The notes: generated by a model not told the origin, from the letters alone. A stretch of 64,000 bases of DNA from Apostichopus japonicus (GCF_037975245.1 NC_092577.1:24921398-24985397), one strand, 5' to 3'. Shown: positions 1 to 13,095, counted from the first letter of the stretch. Translations and numbers: made by a program.

Positions 1-341
1 TTGCAATAATCTGAGCAAACATTGAGAATTTTACCTATGTCAACCAATTGGCAGCAGTAATCCATGTTTGTCATACTAACAAAGAAAAGTGCCATCTGAC
101 AAAATTGTAAATCCAATCAAACTAATGCTCATTTGTGTTTAAAAACTTTTATCATCTCTTGATCTGCATGCTCATGTAACAGTTATGACTTGAACCTTCT
201 TAATCTTTATTTTACCTATGGGATGAGTTTAATCACAAGAGTGGGAATGAGCACAAATCTTAAAATACAGGTGAACATTATCTCCATTGTATCAGGTTGA
301 ATAAATGCAGTGGCTCTTTCTTTTCTTTTTACGTTGAGCAG

Positions 342-3062
342 ATCCTGACATTTTTACGCCTCCAGCTGTGCCTACACCGCAAGAACCAGAACCACCAACC
401 ACCCCCACAAATGCAGTCACTTTGGTTTCTCCTAGAAGGGCTTCACAAAGCAACACGCAAGAAAGTAGGTTTATAAGGCAACATCAGTTGCTCTCACGGT
501 TTTCTAAGATGCTTATTCCAAAGAGTACAACGTTCAAAGCAGGATTGTGCTTAATTTGGAAACAATTTATGAAATGACAATCTGAAATTAAGCACAACTA
601 ATAATCTTTTTTATCACAACCACCTTTTGTAGATGTACTTTATGTGGAAGTTTCTGGAATTTGTTCTGAAATGCTATGTTGAAACTACTCTACCTCTTAA
701 ACAGATTTCCAGTTAACTGTACTCATGAAACTGGATACCATAATTGAAAACCAGAAGGAAGGGCTGTCACTGCTGCGGACCCTGGCTAGCAATCGGCATG
801 TTGCTTCTGATGAAATAATGTCGGAGGACATATTTGAAGAAAAAATGACAACAGTTCAACAGATGAATGAACTGTCTGAAAAACTAAAAGAAGAAAACTA
901 CAAGAAGAAATTGGTAACCTTAAACCTAAATTTATTACGAGTTACATTTAAAGAAATATTAGAAGAACTAATGAGCTACCAGAAAGTAAAATGAACCTGG
1001 TTATACAAACTTTTACCAGAAACAAACAGCTGGCTATGATAGTCCTGTGCCTACGTAAAAGGAGGAAACTAATTCATCAGTAATTTCTTCAATAATAAGA
1101 CTGACCTCACACACCATCATTTTCACCATGCACCGGAATAACAAGAAATGGAAATGAGTTAATTAAATTGTCAGAAGCTTGATGCATACTCTGAAAATTG
1201 TGTTTATATTGTTCTTGATGGATATAAGCATTTTCACGTTTGCTTGTTCTTGTATTTTGCGCTTTGCAACAGGTAAATTTCCTTAGTGCACTGGGAGGAT
1301 ACCGTGTTGGTGACACCGTGAGAATAATCATGAAAAATGTTGGGACTAATGCATTGTGGTCCAGGTACAGCATGAAGGGTAGACGGGGAAAGCTGCCTTT
1401 TCAGAGCCTTCAGCTGTTTAGAGTCATCATAAGTAAGTATTATCAAACTTCCTACAAAGATATAAATGTAAAGCATCCTCACCATGTATTGAGAGTCATG
1501 GTCAGTAATATAAGACAGATCAAAGTATAACGGATAATCAGTGTGTCAAATGTGAGGGCAATGTGTATTAACCTTTAAACTTTCCTTTCATACTTAGTTT
1601 AACCGCATTTTTGTTAGGTATGGAGCAAAAGGTTTACCCATATAATTGATACAAACAAAATCAAACAATGTAAATAATGATAATACGTACATATATTTCA
1701 TTGAATGATTTCTTGCAGAAGCCTGTCTACGGTCCCACAAAGGTACATCTGTGTCTCTTGTAGAGAGAGAAGTTGCAGAGACATTGAAGCATGCCCCCAA
1801 CAAACCTGGAGGTTCTAATTTCACGGTAATCTTTGGGTACAAACTTTAGAGAAGGGGGAATGTTTATATCCATGTCTGAAATGGCTTGGAAGTAATAATG
1901 CTCTATGACAAGTTCAACTACACTACAAAAGCAAATTATGTACAGGCAATTGGGTAAAGAAAAATTAGGGGTTCTTGTTGCAAACAACAAAAGAAAATCC
2001 CGAAAAACATACGTATTAACTGTTTACTTCAATAAATAAAAATTCATTAAAATTAAACTCTTCTCCACAGTCTATGAAAGCCATACTTATTGTATATTCT
2101 GTGGAGTGTTAGCTCAGTGTTATGTGGAGTGTTAGCTCAGTGGTTAACACTGGTGCCTTCCAATCATAAGGTCCCCGGTTCGAGTCACTCTAAGACTAAT
2201 GTATGTCGTCCAGTTACAGAGTTGTTGAGAATTCATAATCATGGACGTTCAATATGAATGTAAGAGACTGACCTCGGTCAGCTTGCGTCATTGATAAGCC
2301 AAAGAGGCTTCTCCGCAAGTTCCTGCTTGCAGGAGGATCTAAAATACACAATCTACATCAATAATAAGGAAATATCTTTATAACATATATACTACTTTTG
2401 TTCTAAGCTTGCCTTTACCTTTCAGAGAACTCCATAGGGCCACAACAATTAAAGACGTTTAACAAAGCTTGTTGAAAGTAGTTAACGTATTGGTTCCCTG
2501 AGAACGTAAAATGTACAATCCTTGAAATGGTGTTGTGGGTGCATTATTATCGCTTTCATTAAAGAAAATTAAGGTGTATGCAAATCAGTATTGTAATAGA
2601 CTTGATAAATATTATATTCTCATAACCTCAGTGCATTTTACTTTTACTCCAACCCTTAAATATGTTTAAAAAAGGTATACTGTTTTGGCCCCAAATATGC
2701 CAGATTTTTAAATATGGTCATCTTTGGTAAAAAAAAAACATGCTTTGGGTCTCTATGACTACTGTGAAGAAAACAAGGTGACCTTATATACTATTTACAG
2801 TTACAGATGTAATAAGCAATTTAATGGCAATTGAGCAGATTTTCAACCTTGAAAATTGCTTTAAACTGTAAGTGTGACTAAATTAGCTTTCTATGATACT
2901 ATTTTCTTTACCTTTGATATTTAAAACACTTGTTTCTTGAAATTGTTCTTGTAGGCACGGACATCTGCAGGATTCTCAGATGAAGGAAGCAATGATGGCT
3001 TCGATTGCCGTCCTGGGGAAGGGGATGAAGGGGGAAATGTTGACTTCTGTAGGGGTCTGTGA
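342..3062 (+). CDS. DUF4806-type transposon accessory gene, copy A (5'-partial, five exons)
   Basis: Exons read as 342-464, 705-913, 1273-1432, 1719-1825 and 2955-3062 (TGA 3060-3062). Every junction is AG/GT with compatible phases (1, 0, 1, 0) and no frameshift. The protein has a proline-rich linker (PEPPTTP), a coiled segment beginning FQLTVLMKLDTII, then the conserved core around LSALGGYRVGDTVRIIMKNV, W-S-R-Y, GRRGKLPFQSL and a C-terminal LKHAPNKPGG. That arrangement is what I recognise as the DUF4806 family, usually seen beside CACTA-like transposases. Biochemical role unknown; a DNA-binding or transposition accessory is an inference. Intron positions match the copy at 13096-24868. The intact frame suggests a younger or constrained copy. 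The N-terminal exons precede the window. Confidence 0.7.
2101..2350 (+). mobile_element. tRNA-derived SINE in last intron of copy A DUF4806 gene
   Basis: A Pol III-type head is visible: A box TTAGCTCAGTGG near 2132-2143 and B box GGTTCGAGTC at 2178-2187, spaced as in a tRNA. It is followed by about 150 bp of unrelated body ending near GGAGGATCTAAAATAC. The first 20 bp (GTGGAGTGTTAGCTCAGTG) are duplicated at 2101 and 2124, so the A box occurs twice. It is not a functional tRNA gene: there is no acceptor-stem pairing around it. Ends and TSD were not resolved. Confidence 0.65.
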
Positions 3063-5689
3063 TATACTATTATTTCCATGATTTCACTGTCTCACCGATT
3101 CCCATGTTTTGTTATTATTCTCAACGTCTGCAATCTCTTCTCAATATACACTAGCCTAGTGTATAGCCTAGCCAATTCAGCCTACACAGTAATATTACGT
3201 TAGGCTAGCCTATGTTATATACTCGGCTAACCTTACATTAACCGATACATCCTCACACTTCACAGTATCGATACACCAGCCTATTCTGTCGATGGAGTGT
3301 GTTAAAAGTCGTCTGGAATTTTACACCACATTTCCTATGGTAATATACACCACGTCATCAGTAACAGTAAATTTCTAGTTGCACGCTGAATATATTCTAA
3401 ATAGCAGATACTTTCCAGTATGACTCAAAAAGGGGTAGTTACATGTTGCCTCTTATATTTATAACGTAGCAGAATAATACAAACATTTATATTGTTTTAA
3501 AATTGTGGGTGCAGAGAGACGCTTTAAGCAGTTCTCTGATGTGTGGAATTAATATGTGTAGGCCTATATGATGGTCATGACTAATGCTGCATTAGGCAAA
3601 ATGATAAAGATGACTTGTCCTTGGTCACACTCACAGTACTTACCATGCTGCTGTATCATGTAGTGACTATTGTTACAGGGAAACATCAGCTCAGTTCTAT
3701 TTTAGCCTACAAAATTCTACAACTTGCATAACAAATGCTAGAATTGTGTTTAATTTACAATATTGGTAATGGTATAGGAACTAGGCTCATCTTTGCTAAA
3801 TGGGAATGTGGCATTATCGTGAAAGGACTTGTTATGCGATATCAGGTACTACTCAGCGCTATTGACTCTAAACTGTAAATAATATAGCCTGGATTCTGAT
3901 TATAGTTGGCTATAGCCTTCACTGTCATGTACACTAGGGTACACACAATGTAAAGAAATTGAAGAGGCTAATTGGCTAGGATATACCAATACTGGGCCTG
4001 CCATGGCTACTCGATCATTATACTTCATAGAAACCTGTCACTGTTTATTTGTAAATAATAAAAAGTTCAGTAACGGCTGGAATGTTGATGAATGTAGCGT
4101 GACTAGTCTAGGTACCTGTAGCCTATTTAGCCTAGCCTTCATGTGAATGTGTGATACGGAAGATCATACATCCAGCACATGGCTGTTACTAATTGCAATG
4201 CGGAGCTCAAAATTAATGTCACACTGGCAGGCGAAAACAAAACACAAAAGGCCGCTAGCCACAATACTAACGTTCACGAAATACTATTCATTTATTAAGT
4301 ATTTAGGGGATATGACTGAACTGGAAGCGTTTCAAATGGCGAAGATACGAGAGGTTATACTTACATGACATGCCCTGCCTGCCTTGTCAGAGCGTTCACG
4401 TGTGCGCGTTATAATATAAGTCAGTGGCACGCTGGCTGCATTTATTACGACTACACTATAGCACGCAGCGTGCACGGTATTGCTATTTCCACCACCAACG
4501 TCCACATCACAAAGCGCACAGATCAGTGGAATGCAAAAGCTGTTTATGCAAATGAGCAGTCGTTGAATAACAGTGCTTTGGAATGCCAAATGGGTAAAAT
4601 ATAATAGGGCTTCAGCTATATTGTTCATTGTATTCAGTGCTTCTTCTTGCGGGATCGACAAGCGAGACCCAAAAAGCAATGCATTATGTCAAGTTTAAAT
4701 GAAACTTCAACAGACACCAGTAAAGCCAAATTCTTCCATTTTTCTTGACAACTAGGTGGGACTAGTAAGGTGATATTGCTTTAGTGAAAATAGACTTACA
4801 ACCAATCTTTTTCTGCCCCATATGTTACCATATTTCCTTTGCTTACACAGTTATAGAATCGGGCCTCTACAATATTTTAAGGACGATTTATTTAAGGAGT
4901 AAAACATGCAACTTTGGAATAATCGAACATATTAATAGCATGAAAAGTCATATTTAATACTTAATTTTGCACTAAAGCAATTCAATGAACTATAAGCTCT
5001 TATTATATGCCGTTTCATATAAATTACAAAGGTCTACTATATATAAGAAGGGTATCTCTGGTACTTGTTTGAAACCAAAAACCAGCAAAAAAGACGAACT
5101 TAAGGTTGTTACGTTTTATTACGTTATTAACACGATTGAGTTTACATTAGTTCGTGGAACTCATTTTACCTCCATCTGTTTTTTAACAAGGCATTATCCT
5201 ATTTGTACTTTGTATTTGATATTTAGTGATTTTTCTTATTGAAGCTTTTGAAAGAAGGGTACCCTTTCTTATAACTATCTTGATCTATACTCTATACAAA
5301 TCTACTGTGAAATATGCATAAAAGGGCATGAAAAGAAAAAGAGATTTTTTGGTTGAAACCGTAAAGACTAGTAAGAATGATAACCGAAGGGAAATCTTAA
5401 CTCCTTAAAGATTGCAATGAACATGTGAGAGTAAACTTATTTAATCATAGACTATTTTGGGTACCGTTCTGTGCAAAAACTTCTATATTATTTATAAGAA
5501 GTTGCTTTTAAATTTATCATTGCATGTTAAAAATGTTGTGTATCATTCAGTCATTGATCATTTTTTACGGAGAAGAAATAAAACATTCTCTGTATCTATA
5601 AAGATGGAAATGTCTTCAGTCCTTTTTTAAGTTGCCAAGGTGTGTTAGGGTATACTCAGTGTGTACGTGGAGGGGCGGCGGGGTTGGTT
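3063..5689. other. 3' non-coding part of element A, no gene seen
   Basis: About 2.6 kb of AT-rich sequence between the DUF4806 stop and the subterminal array. It contains TAGCCTAG-type words (3150-3250). The open frames at 4147-4679 on both strands lack any family resemblance and overlap each other. I see no gene here. Confidence 0.5.
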
Positions 5690-6018
5690 ACTAAGTTACG
5701 TAACCATTACGTTATATCACAACGTAACTAAAACGTAAATCACTAAAGTCGCAAAATCTCGTTGTATAAACGTAGCAACGTATTAAAAAGGTTATATATA
5801 AACGTTAATGCGACGTTATTGTAACGTAACAGATGAACGTTACAAAATTACGTATTAAAAACGTAAACACAACGTTACTTTTTGGTCAGAATATAACGTA
5901 AATATAACGTCCCCTGGAGTCTACAAAATTTCATAACTGCAACGTAACATTATAACGTAATTACAACGTAAACGGTACGTAAATATAACGTTATAAAAAC
6001 GTAATTTTGTTACCTGGG
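5690..6018. repeat. Subterminal AACGTTA/TAACGT array and right terminus of element A
   Basis: More than twenty copies of ACGTAA/TTACGT words in both orientations are packed in about 330 bp, ending TTTTGTTACCTGGG. Short subterminal repeats in both orientations are a hallmark of CACTA elements, where accessory or transposase proteins bind. The word differs from element B's GACGTCGG, so A and B are different families with a shared layout. Confidence 0.65.
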
Positions 6019-6217
6019 AACTACTGACGGCTAGAGTCCCTACATTTATTTGTTCACTGTGTCACATGAAAGAAGACAGCATGCATCACCATACTTGCTA
6101 GGAAGTTCAACTCTATACTCTACTCGTACTGCATAATAGTGGGCATCGGGTTCCTTCTTTAGACTATCATTCCTTTTCCTTGGTACCTTCACAAGTCATG
6201 AACATACCACAAATCCG

Positions 6218-6326
6218 GACTTTTTTGGCTCGCTTGACCTGATTTTGGTTTCTAAGAATGGGATGGTTTGGTAGTGCCGTTTGGCCGTGACGTTTTTGTA
6301 TCCCGTATGACGGGTCACGTAAAAAG
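6218..6326 (+). mobile_element. 5'-truncated LINE 3' end with 13-bp TSD
   Basis: This 109-bp piece matches the 3' tails of the LINE copies at 15908 and 28428, in the opposite (plus) orientation, ending CACGTAAAAAG. It is flanked by perfect 13-bp direct repeats TACCACAAATCCG at 6205-6217 and 6327-6339. The TSD shows it is an independent target-primed insertion, and it fixes the exact 3' end of the LINE family, which has no long poly(A). Confidence 0.85.
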
Positions 6327-6543
6327 TACCACAAATCCGTTTTATCGAATAAAGTTGTCTATTGTCGGAACCAACTGGTGAATTTTTTCTGCAACAGGTT
6401 TTCTCCCGGCTCCGATTCGGGGCTCGTTGTTCGCGATTCCATTTTTGCAGCGACGGTATGTTTACAACAGGCACTTTTACGGTCATTTCTGCTGTATCCC
6501 CAGTCTTTCGTTTGGTGAACATTGATAGGCCCGCTACCATCTC

Positions 6544-6586
6544 CCCAGTAAACATTTTGACGTCGGATCGACGTCGGGTTTAGGTC
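6544..6586 (+). repeat. Left TIR of transposon B
   Basis: Starts CCCAGTAAACATTTTGACG and pairs as an inverted repeat with 27759-27801 (41 of 43 identical). TSD TC at 6542-6543. Confidence 0.85.
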
Positions 6587-6789
6587 CAGATGGTCGGTTA
6601 AACGTCGGTGTCCAACATAAGTAGTAGTTCAGACGTCGGATTGACGTCACAAATAAATCCTTTCAATTTTAGACGTCCTAACGACGGCGGATGGACGTTT
6701 GTTAATATCGTAGTTATATAAAGGTAGTCTTTCCGACGTCGGATGACAGTCCTTTAATATACGTCGCGTTTCAATGGTCCATCCGACAC

Positions 6790-7310
6790 CGAAATGACCT
6801 ATTATAATAGACCTATAATAAACGGTTCGTTGGATCGACGTCCGCTCAACTACGGACAGGCGACGTCGCACTGAGAACGTCCCATCGACGCTCAAACGAC
6901 CACAAAGAATAGACTAATCATAAACGGTTCGTTAGAATGACGTTCGTTCAACAACGGACAGGCGACGTCGCACTGAGGACGTCCCATCGACGTTCAAACG
7001 ACCAGAAAGAATAGACTAATCATAAATGTCTCTCCGAATTAATCATTGATATAGTTGGTTGGATCGACGTCGAATGAAGTGTCGAGAAGAGACGCCATAT
7101 TAAACGACGTTAAAACAACAATTCAAAATAGACTAATCATAAACGATTCGTTGGATCGACGTCGGCTGAACTAGTTCGGTGTTGGAACGGCATTGGCGGT
7201 AGAAATATATAAGCTTCCCTCTTTATACGCTCCAATGACTATCTAGAAATATACTATATCATAAACAGTTCGTTGGATCGGTGTCGAATCAATTTTGCCA
7301 CAGCGGGCGC
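6790..7310 (+). repeat. Left subterminal tandem array, units of about 110-120 bp
   Basis: Units centred on AATCATAAACGGTTCGTTGG and ATCGACGTCG recur near 6800, 6911, 7014, 7133 and 7256. The units at 6800 and 6911 are near-identical through GACAGGCGACGTCGCACTGA. Shorter GACGTCGG words fill 6557-6790. Probable protein-binding subterminal region of transposon B. Confidence 0.75.
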
Positions 7311-10300
7311 TTACGTGAATACGTATACCTTCGACGTTTAATACAGTTTATTAATATAACGTAAAATAAACATTTCGAAATACGTGTATCCGTGACATCC
7401 AACTTAACACTGGCAATCATATGCGACTCAGACGAAAGCTGTGAAAGTACCGTCAGTATATACAACAACTTCTCGCTTATCATGCCATTATTAAGGTAAG
7501 TAAAACTTAAATGAATCCAATAAAAGGAGACATATATTCAGTAAAATGAAGCTATAGAGCAATGTTAAACATGTTAACAAGTATATTGCAAATCTACACT
7601 CGTTTTCTTCCATAACACTTGCACTGCGAGTGAAAGAAAGAACCATATCTGGTGCAGTAATATTGAGGTAACGTTTAACTTAACTAATTGATTCGGTCAT
7701 GGCATCTCCATATAACAATGAATCAAGTAATCGTTTGATGCACTAGAACATACCTCGTTATACCCCATCCCATATCCTCACAAACACATCCCCGACTACG
7801 CTTTTATAACACTTCCGTAGACAAATGTGCGTCGGCAGCGCTTTCATCTTCTGCTGAGCGAACATGAAAGAGGAATGTCAGTTTCTTTTTATGCGCTGTC
7901 CAAGACTATGGTAGCGCAGAAGGGACATTGCATTGAAACAGTTACCGACTTTTCTAAACCACAATCAACGGTCAATTGTCGAGTTGACGAGACGATAACG
8001 TCATAAAATTCACAAACTTGGTATTGAATGTTGTTAATTTATTAATTTTCTGTAATTTGCTGAGTCGCACACTGAGTTGCTACTATGTCAAAAATGAGAG
8101 AAATCGGAAAATGTTGACGAGATAAAGTATCTCCTTCAAGTTTCTGCAAATTGGCAGGTTACCAACTTTAACAAAACTACAAATATCTGAAAAATGTTGA
8201 GATGGTAACGTGATTCTAGAAATTGCCGTTTTGACCGTACAACCGACGGATCTCGTCAACGGATTAATTTTCTGTAATTTGAAGAGTGCCAAACTTTTTC
8301 AAAGAAAGTCGGGAAATTAAAAAGAAAATTACTCTTCAATGATTTGACGAATTGCACTATACTAATCTCGCGAACATAGCATTATATAATTGCGTTGAAT
8401 TTTGGTTGCTCCTTAGTGGAATTCAGTGTTGTTGCTTGTTCATTTTTTTAATATTTACGAGTTGTAATTGTGCAACACGACACTTTAACGGTGGTCATAA
8501 GGGGACATGTCTCACACATTATAGAATAACTCAACTTCTTGCCAAAAATCGTGGTTCTGTCGGGTACCGACGCTTTCTTGACACGTCTGTCAAAAAGCTT
8601 ATACCATTTGTTTAATTCTAGGTAGACTCTGGGCCACTGTTTAGCCATGTAGTGCCCCCCCCCCCCCAACACACACACAGAAACACTCATTTATAGGGAG
8701 TTTCATCCGCCATTTCCGGTCACAATCTGTTTGTTAATTTGGTGTGGGCGCTAGGGCTGTTGCCACGGCAACTCAATTTTAAATTGGAATTAATGTAAAC
8801 AACATAAAAACAGTACGACTCTTTCATACCGTTTTATATTTTCACAGCACAGCAGACTACCCCCACCCTCCCCAAAACTCTGCATTAAATCTCATGTATA
8901 GGCTGGGTCATGTAATGTATGATTGGCCATGACCCATGATAATTGGTCATATAGGCCCAATAATCACGTGCAAATAAACAAAGGGTCAAGTTTTTAATGC
9001 TTTAGTATAGGTCAGGCCCATCTTTTAAGTGTTGCCGAGGCTGAAACTTCTAGAGTGTGGGACCTCCTTTATAGCTACTGGTTATTTGCTAACTTAGGTA
9101 GATCAAACATAGCTCCTGCGCCAGAATGCGATCTATTTTCGCGGTTATAAAGCACTACCGTATTTTATTCTTAAATACGATCGTGCAAATGCCGAACCTG
9201 GCTTAAGAAATAGAAACAAAATTGACTTCTCGTTCAAAACGGTCTTTTAATGAGTCAACCATTCGGACAATTGAAAATACAAAAGATTACATTTTCTTAG
9301 CACAAAGTACGTCATTACAAAACTGTAAACATGCAAAATAAAGCCTACATATAACGTTCGGACATTCGGTGAATTAAAGGCTGTTGACAAAAGGATCCAA
9401 ACTAAATTAGAATAAATTACTTCCAAATATTTCTTGTGCAAATAGTGTGAGCTATATCACACTAAAATTTGATAAAGATCTAAGCCTTAATAGCACGATT
9501 CTGTAGAGCTCTTACTGTTGATTACTTGAGGCAAATTAAATTTTCCTTGACGGGGGGGGGGGGGAGTATAGCGATTACATGGGGGGAGTGCCTCTTGGAC
9601 TTGCAAATGTGTGCAAGCAAAAAGTCAAACAAAAGGTTTCATTCGACAATATTTCACACCTGCAACTTTCCATATTACAAATAGACTACAGTATCAGATC
9701 TTTAGTTAATTCTAATTTATTCAGTTTCCGGAAACGGGGACCAAATATGCTACGTGTATCATCCCTTGCTCGTATAACTGATATGAATCCCACACGTTAG
9801 ATAAGTCATATATTCCCTTTAGTGCAAACACACGCCCTCACATTGAAAGTTTCCCGCGTAAATATTAACATAAATAATCACTCTCCTACACAATGACCGG
9901 CTGGTCGAATCGTACGTACGTACAAGCATGATAAGTTGCTGTACTCATACACGTGTTTGATCTCGCAGCTTGCGAGGCATGGATTATACATTGTATATAT
10001 GACAAACATTCCACGTCTAACATACATTAACCGGCCGTTATAGCTATAACAAATTGATCAGCATCAAACAGGGATTTGCGGTACGAGATTTTTCGGAGTA
10101 CAAGGTTTTTATATAATAAATGCAAAACTAGTGGCAGCGGTCTCAAAAAAACAAAACTGCCAAGGATTCGATATAATTTGTGGAAATAAGGACTTTGCTC
10201 TGTATACTTATATTGTTATACTATACTATGTATAGCCTATAGGCTCAGATTTATTTATGGGCCAACCTAGTGTATGCTGTTGTATATACTGCACAGGCGG

Positions 10301-10859
10301 TAGGATGTTATAGCCTAGGCCTTGTCTGTTTTTTGTTGATTCCTCGAATTAAGTTATACCCTATACTGGAGTATAGCAGAAACTGAAATGATAACGTCCT
10401 CATTTTGTTCCTCTTTATGAAGTCGGTCAAGGCCTAGACGTAGGGGGTCAATTTTATTTTTTCAAACATTAAAAGGCTAGGTCTATTCTTCGAACGGTAT
10501 AACAATAAAGGTAAATAACTGAGCTTAGGCCCAGGGGTTGCTACAATTTTCGTCCCACTCCCAGTTTCAAACTGCCCCAAGCTAGGATCACCCCCCCCCC
10601 TCCTATATCGTATTCTTAAACATTACCAAAAACGGCACCAAAAGTGTTTTTTACCATATTCGATACTATCCTAGACTAGAGGCTAGTTCACAATCCCAAA
10701 GAAGAGAATGCCCAGGGACACTGGGATATTAATTTAACAATAACAGTTTAGGAAAGACAAAATCCCCACAGCTGTCTTGAATACTCAATATAGTTCCCTC
10801 TGAGACTAAGAGGATATTTTAGGCCAGTTGAGCACAACTGCCCGTAGCTAGCTTAAGTC
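7311..10859. other. 5' non-coding region of transposon B
   Basis: No recognisable coding exon. It holds a short duplicated segment (ATTAATTTTCTGTAATTTG near 8041 and 8263), C and G homopolymer runs near 8647, 9551 and 10590, and low-complexity AT sequence. The promoter for the genes downstream should be here but cannot be pinned. Confidence 0.45.
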
Positions 10860-12952
10860 TTGAATTTTCAACATTTGTTCTTTGCTATGGCTTATGTAAA
10901 ACCAATATCGTATTGGAAAACAAGACGTAATGTACAATTTCAACTAAAGCACCACCCCTATCTCAAAATAGATAAGAGTAAAGTTCCTAAACAGGTTCAA
11001 GAGCCCAGCAACTTAGACATTCCAGTCACAAATACTGCACTAAATTTTACTTCTAGCCCCACAGTATCACAAACAGGCCATGACAATGTTAGGCTTAGCA
11101 CTAGGCCTTCTGAAAGCAAACACCTCTTCAACAATACATTAAACAATCCTGGAGTTACCCACAGGCCTAGCAGTAATTCTGAAAGTGAATTTGAAGAGCT
11201 TTCACCATGTTGTAGTAGCCAGTCAGATGTTGATGAAATGAGCCTCTCTGATCAGTTGGGGGAATGGGCTACATCAAACAACATATCACAAACAGCAGTA
11301 TCTAGTTTGTTAAACATTTTAAAACCATACCACATAGATTTGCCAAAGGATCCAAGATCACTTCTGAAGCCCATTAAAGTCATTTCTTTTGAAAACATAG
11401 CAGGGGGCAAGTACTATCACTTTGGCATTGCTAACTACATTAAATCAAAAATGCAGTTATAACAGCCATGTAAAGAATCTATCTCAATTAAAATTAACAT
11501 TGATGGTCTACCCCTGTTTCGCAGTTCAAATATGCAGTTCTGGCCAATTTTGGGGATCACTGATCAAATTTTTGACAGTACACCATTTCCAATTGGAATA
11601 TTTTCTGGAATGTCGAAACCATCTCCAGTTAATGAATTCTTAAAACCATTAATTGACGAGGTTAAAAGTCTCGAAGAACATGGTATTGAGCATTGTGGGG
11701 CAAAATACCAATTTTCAATATCTGCTGTTATTTGTGATGCCCCGGCTCGTGCCTTAATAAAGCGTGTAAAAGGGCATTCCTCCTACAAAGGCTGTGATCG
11801 GTGCATACAAACTGGAACTTGGATGGGAAAAATGGTGTACAAAGAAAGTGCAGATAGTTTAAGAACTGACGAAAGTTTCCAACAAATGCTTGACGAGGAT
11901 CACCACCTTGAACAATCTCCATTTTCATCTACTTCTATAGGATTAGTTTCCCAATTTCCATTAGATTATATGCATCTGGTGTGTTTGGGTGTTACGCGTA
12001 AACTGCTGGGTTTGTGGATGAAAGGTCCGCTCAAAACTAGAATGCCAACCAGAGTGATCAATGCAATTTCTGAGAAGATGATTTCACTTAGAGGGTTCAT
12101 GCCAAGAGAGTTTTCAAGCAAACCTAGATCACTCCGAGAAGTTGATAGATGGAAGGCTACGGAGTTCCGTCAATTCTTAGTCTACACTGGTCCATTAGTC
12201 CTTTCTAGCCAAATACCAGTCAACCTTTACCACAACTTCATGCTGCTTTCCGTTGCAGTTGAAATTCTGTTGTCACCAAGGCTTTGTAACCAATCATCAT
12301 TGATTATTCTGAAGAATTATTAAAACTGTTTGTTGCACATTTCTCAAAATTGTATGGCAAGGAAATGGTAGTGTACAATGTACATTGTTTGCTTCATCTT
12401 GCTGATGATGCACGTAAATATGGTCCACTAGATAATGTTTCTGCATTTCCATTTGAAAGTTATTTGGGCACATTGAAGAAAATGGTGAAAAAGCCATCAC
12501 TGCCACTGCGGCAAGTAGTTGGGCATCTGTTGAGAAAGGGGGAAATTCAGAAAAGCATGAAGAACAATGAGTGCATTATCCTCAAACAAGAACATTCAAA
12601 TGGGCCAGTGCCAGAAGGACATTTAGCTATGTCACAGTATGCCTACTTTTATCACAAAGATTTGAATGTCCATATAACTCTTTGCACTGGGGACAATTGT
12701 GTTCAAATAGGGAATGATGTGTGCCTAGTGCAAAACTTTTTTGTTACCAATGATGATTTGTATGTGGTTTATCGATCATTCACTCACAAGGAAAATTATT
12801 TTAGCTATCCTTGTGAATCAATGTGTATATGAATTTTACAAGTTGACAGTATAAGTGAAAATCTACAGGTATCACATTCAAGGGAAATTTTCCAAAAATA
12901 TGCACTTTTACCGCATAGAAATTGGTTTATTGCTATGCCTATCCTACATTAA
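10860..12952 (+). pseudogene. CACTA-like (Tnp2/Transposase_21-type) transposase, inactivated
   Basis: A single long exon encodes a Ser-rich N-terminal part with a short helical module (LGEWATSNNIS to LPKDPRSLLKP). The catalytic region follows, with ICDAPARALIKRVKGHSSY and GCDRC (11720-11810), FPLDYMHLVCLGVTRKLL (11955-12010) and RWKATEFRQFLVYTGPLVL (12150-12205). The C-terminal YNVHCLLHLADD and FPFESYLGTLKK segments end the recognisable part. The Asp of ICDAPAR and of FPLDYMHL are probable DDE residues. Lesions: an in-frame TAA at 11460-11462, with homology resuming in the same frame; a 1-nt shift near 12295-12303 (frame before CNQSS versus IDYSEELLKLF after); and a TGA at 12830-12832, after which the final coding segment ends in PILH and TAA 12950-12952. 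The likely start is the ATG at 10888. Family by motif recognition only. Confidence 0.75.
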
Positions 12953-13095
12953 AGAGCAAGTTTATATTAAGGAGACTTGAGGCCAGTTACTGTTAGTTTA
13001 AGTTTAATGTTAAATACATTTTAACACTTCATTTACTTACATATATGATCATCACTTTAACATAAATTAGAAAAAATATATTACTCAATCTTAGC

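Larger units (their letters stand above)
1..6018 (+). mobile_element. CACTA/EnSpm-like transposon A, 3' part (5' end outside window)
   Basis: The call rests on two things. The DUF4806-type gene at 342-3062 is paralogous, exon for exon, to the one inside complete element B. About 2.9 kb past its stop there is a terminal-looking array of AACGTTA/TAACGT words that ends in TACCTGGG at 6018. Read inward on the minus strand the end is CCCAGGTAACAAAATTACG, close to element B's CCCAGTAAACATTTTGACG. The gene-end to terminus distance is also similar in B (2.9 kb). The transposase gene and left TIR would lie left of the window. The end coordinate is inferred from similarity to B, since the partner TIR cannot be seen. 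Confidence 0.6.

Noticed and set aside
2124-2200. tRNA gene suggested by A and B boxes
   Set aside because: No acceptor-stem complementarity and a non-tRNA body follows; it is a SINE head.
4147-4679. Overlapping open frames of 73-115 codons on both strands
   Set aside because: No family resemblance, no splice context, and mutual overlap; composition-driven.
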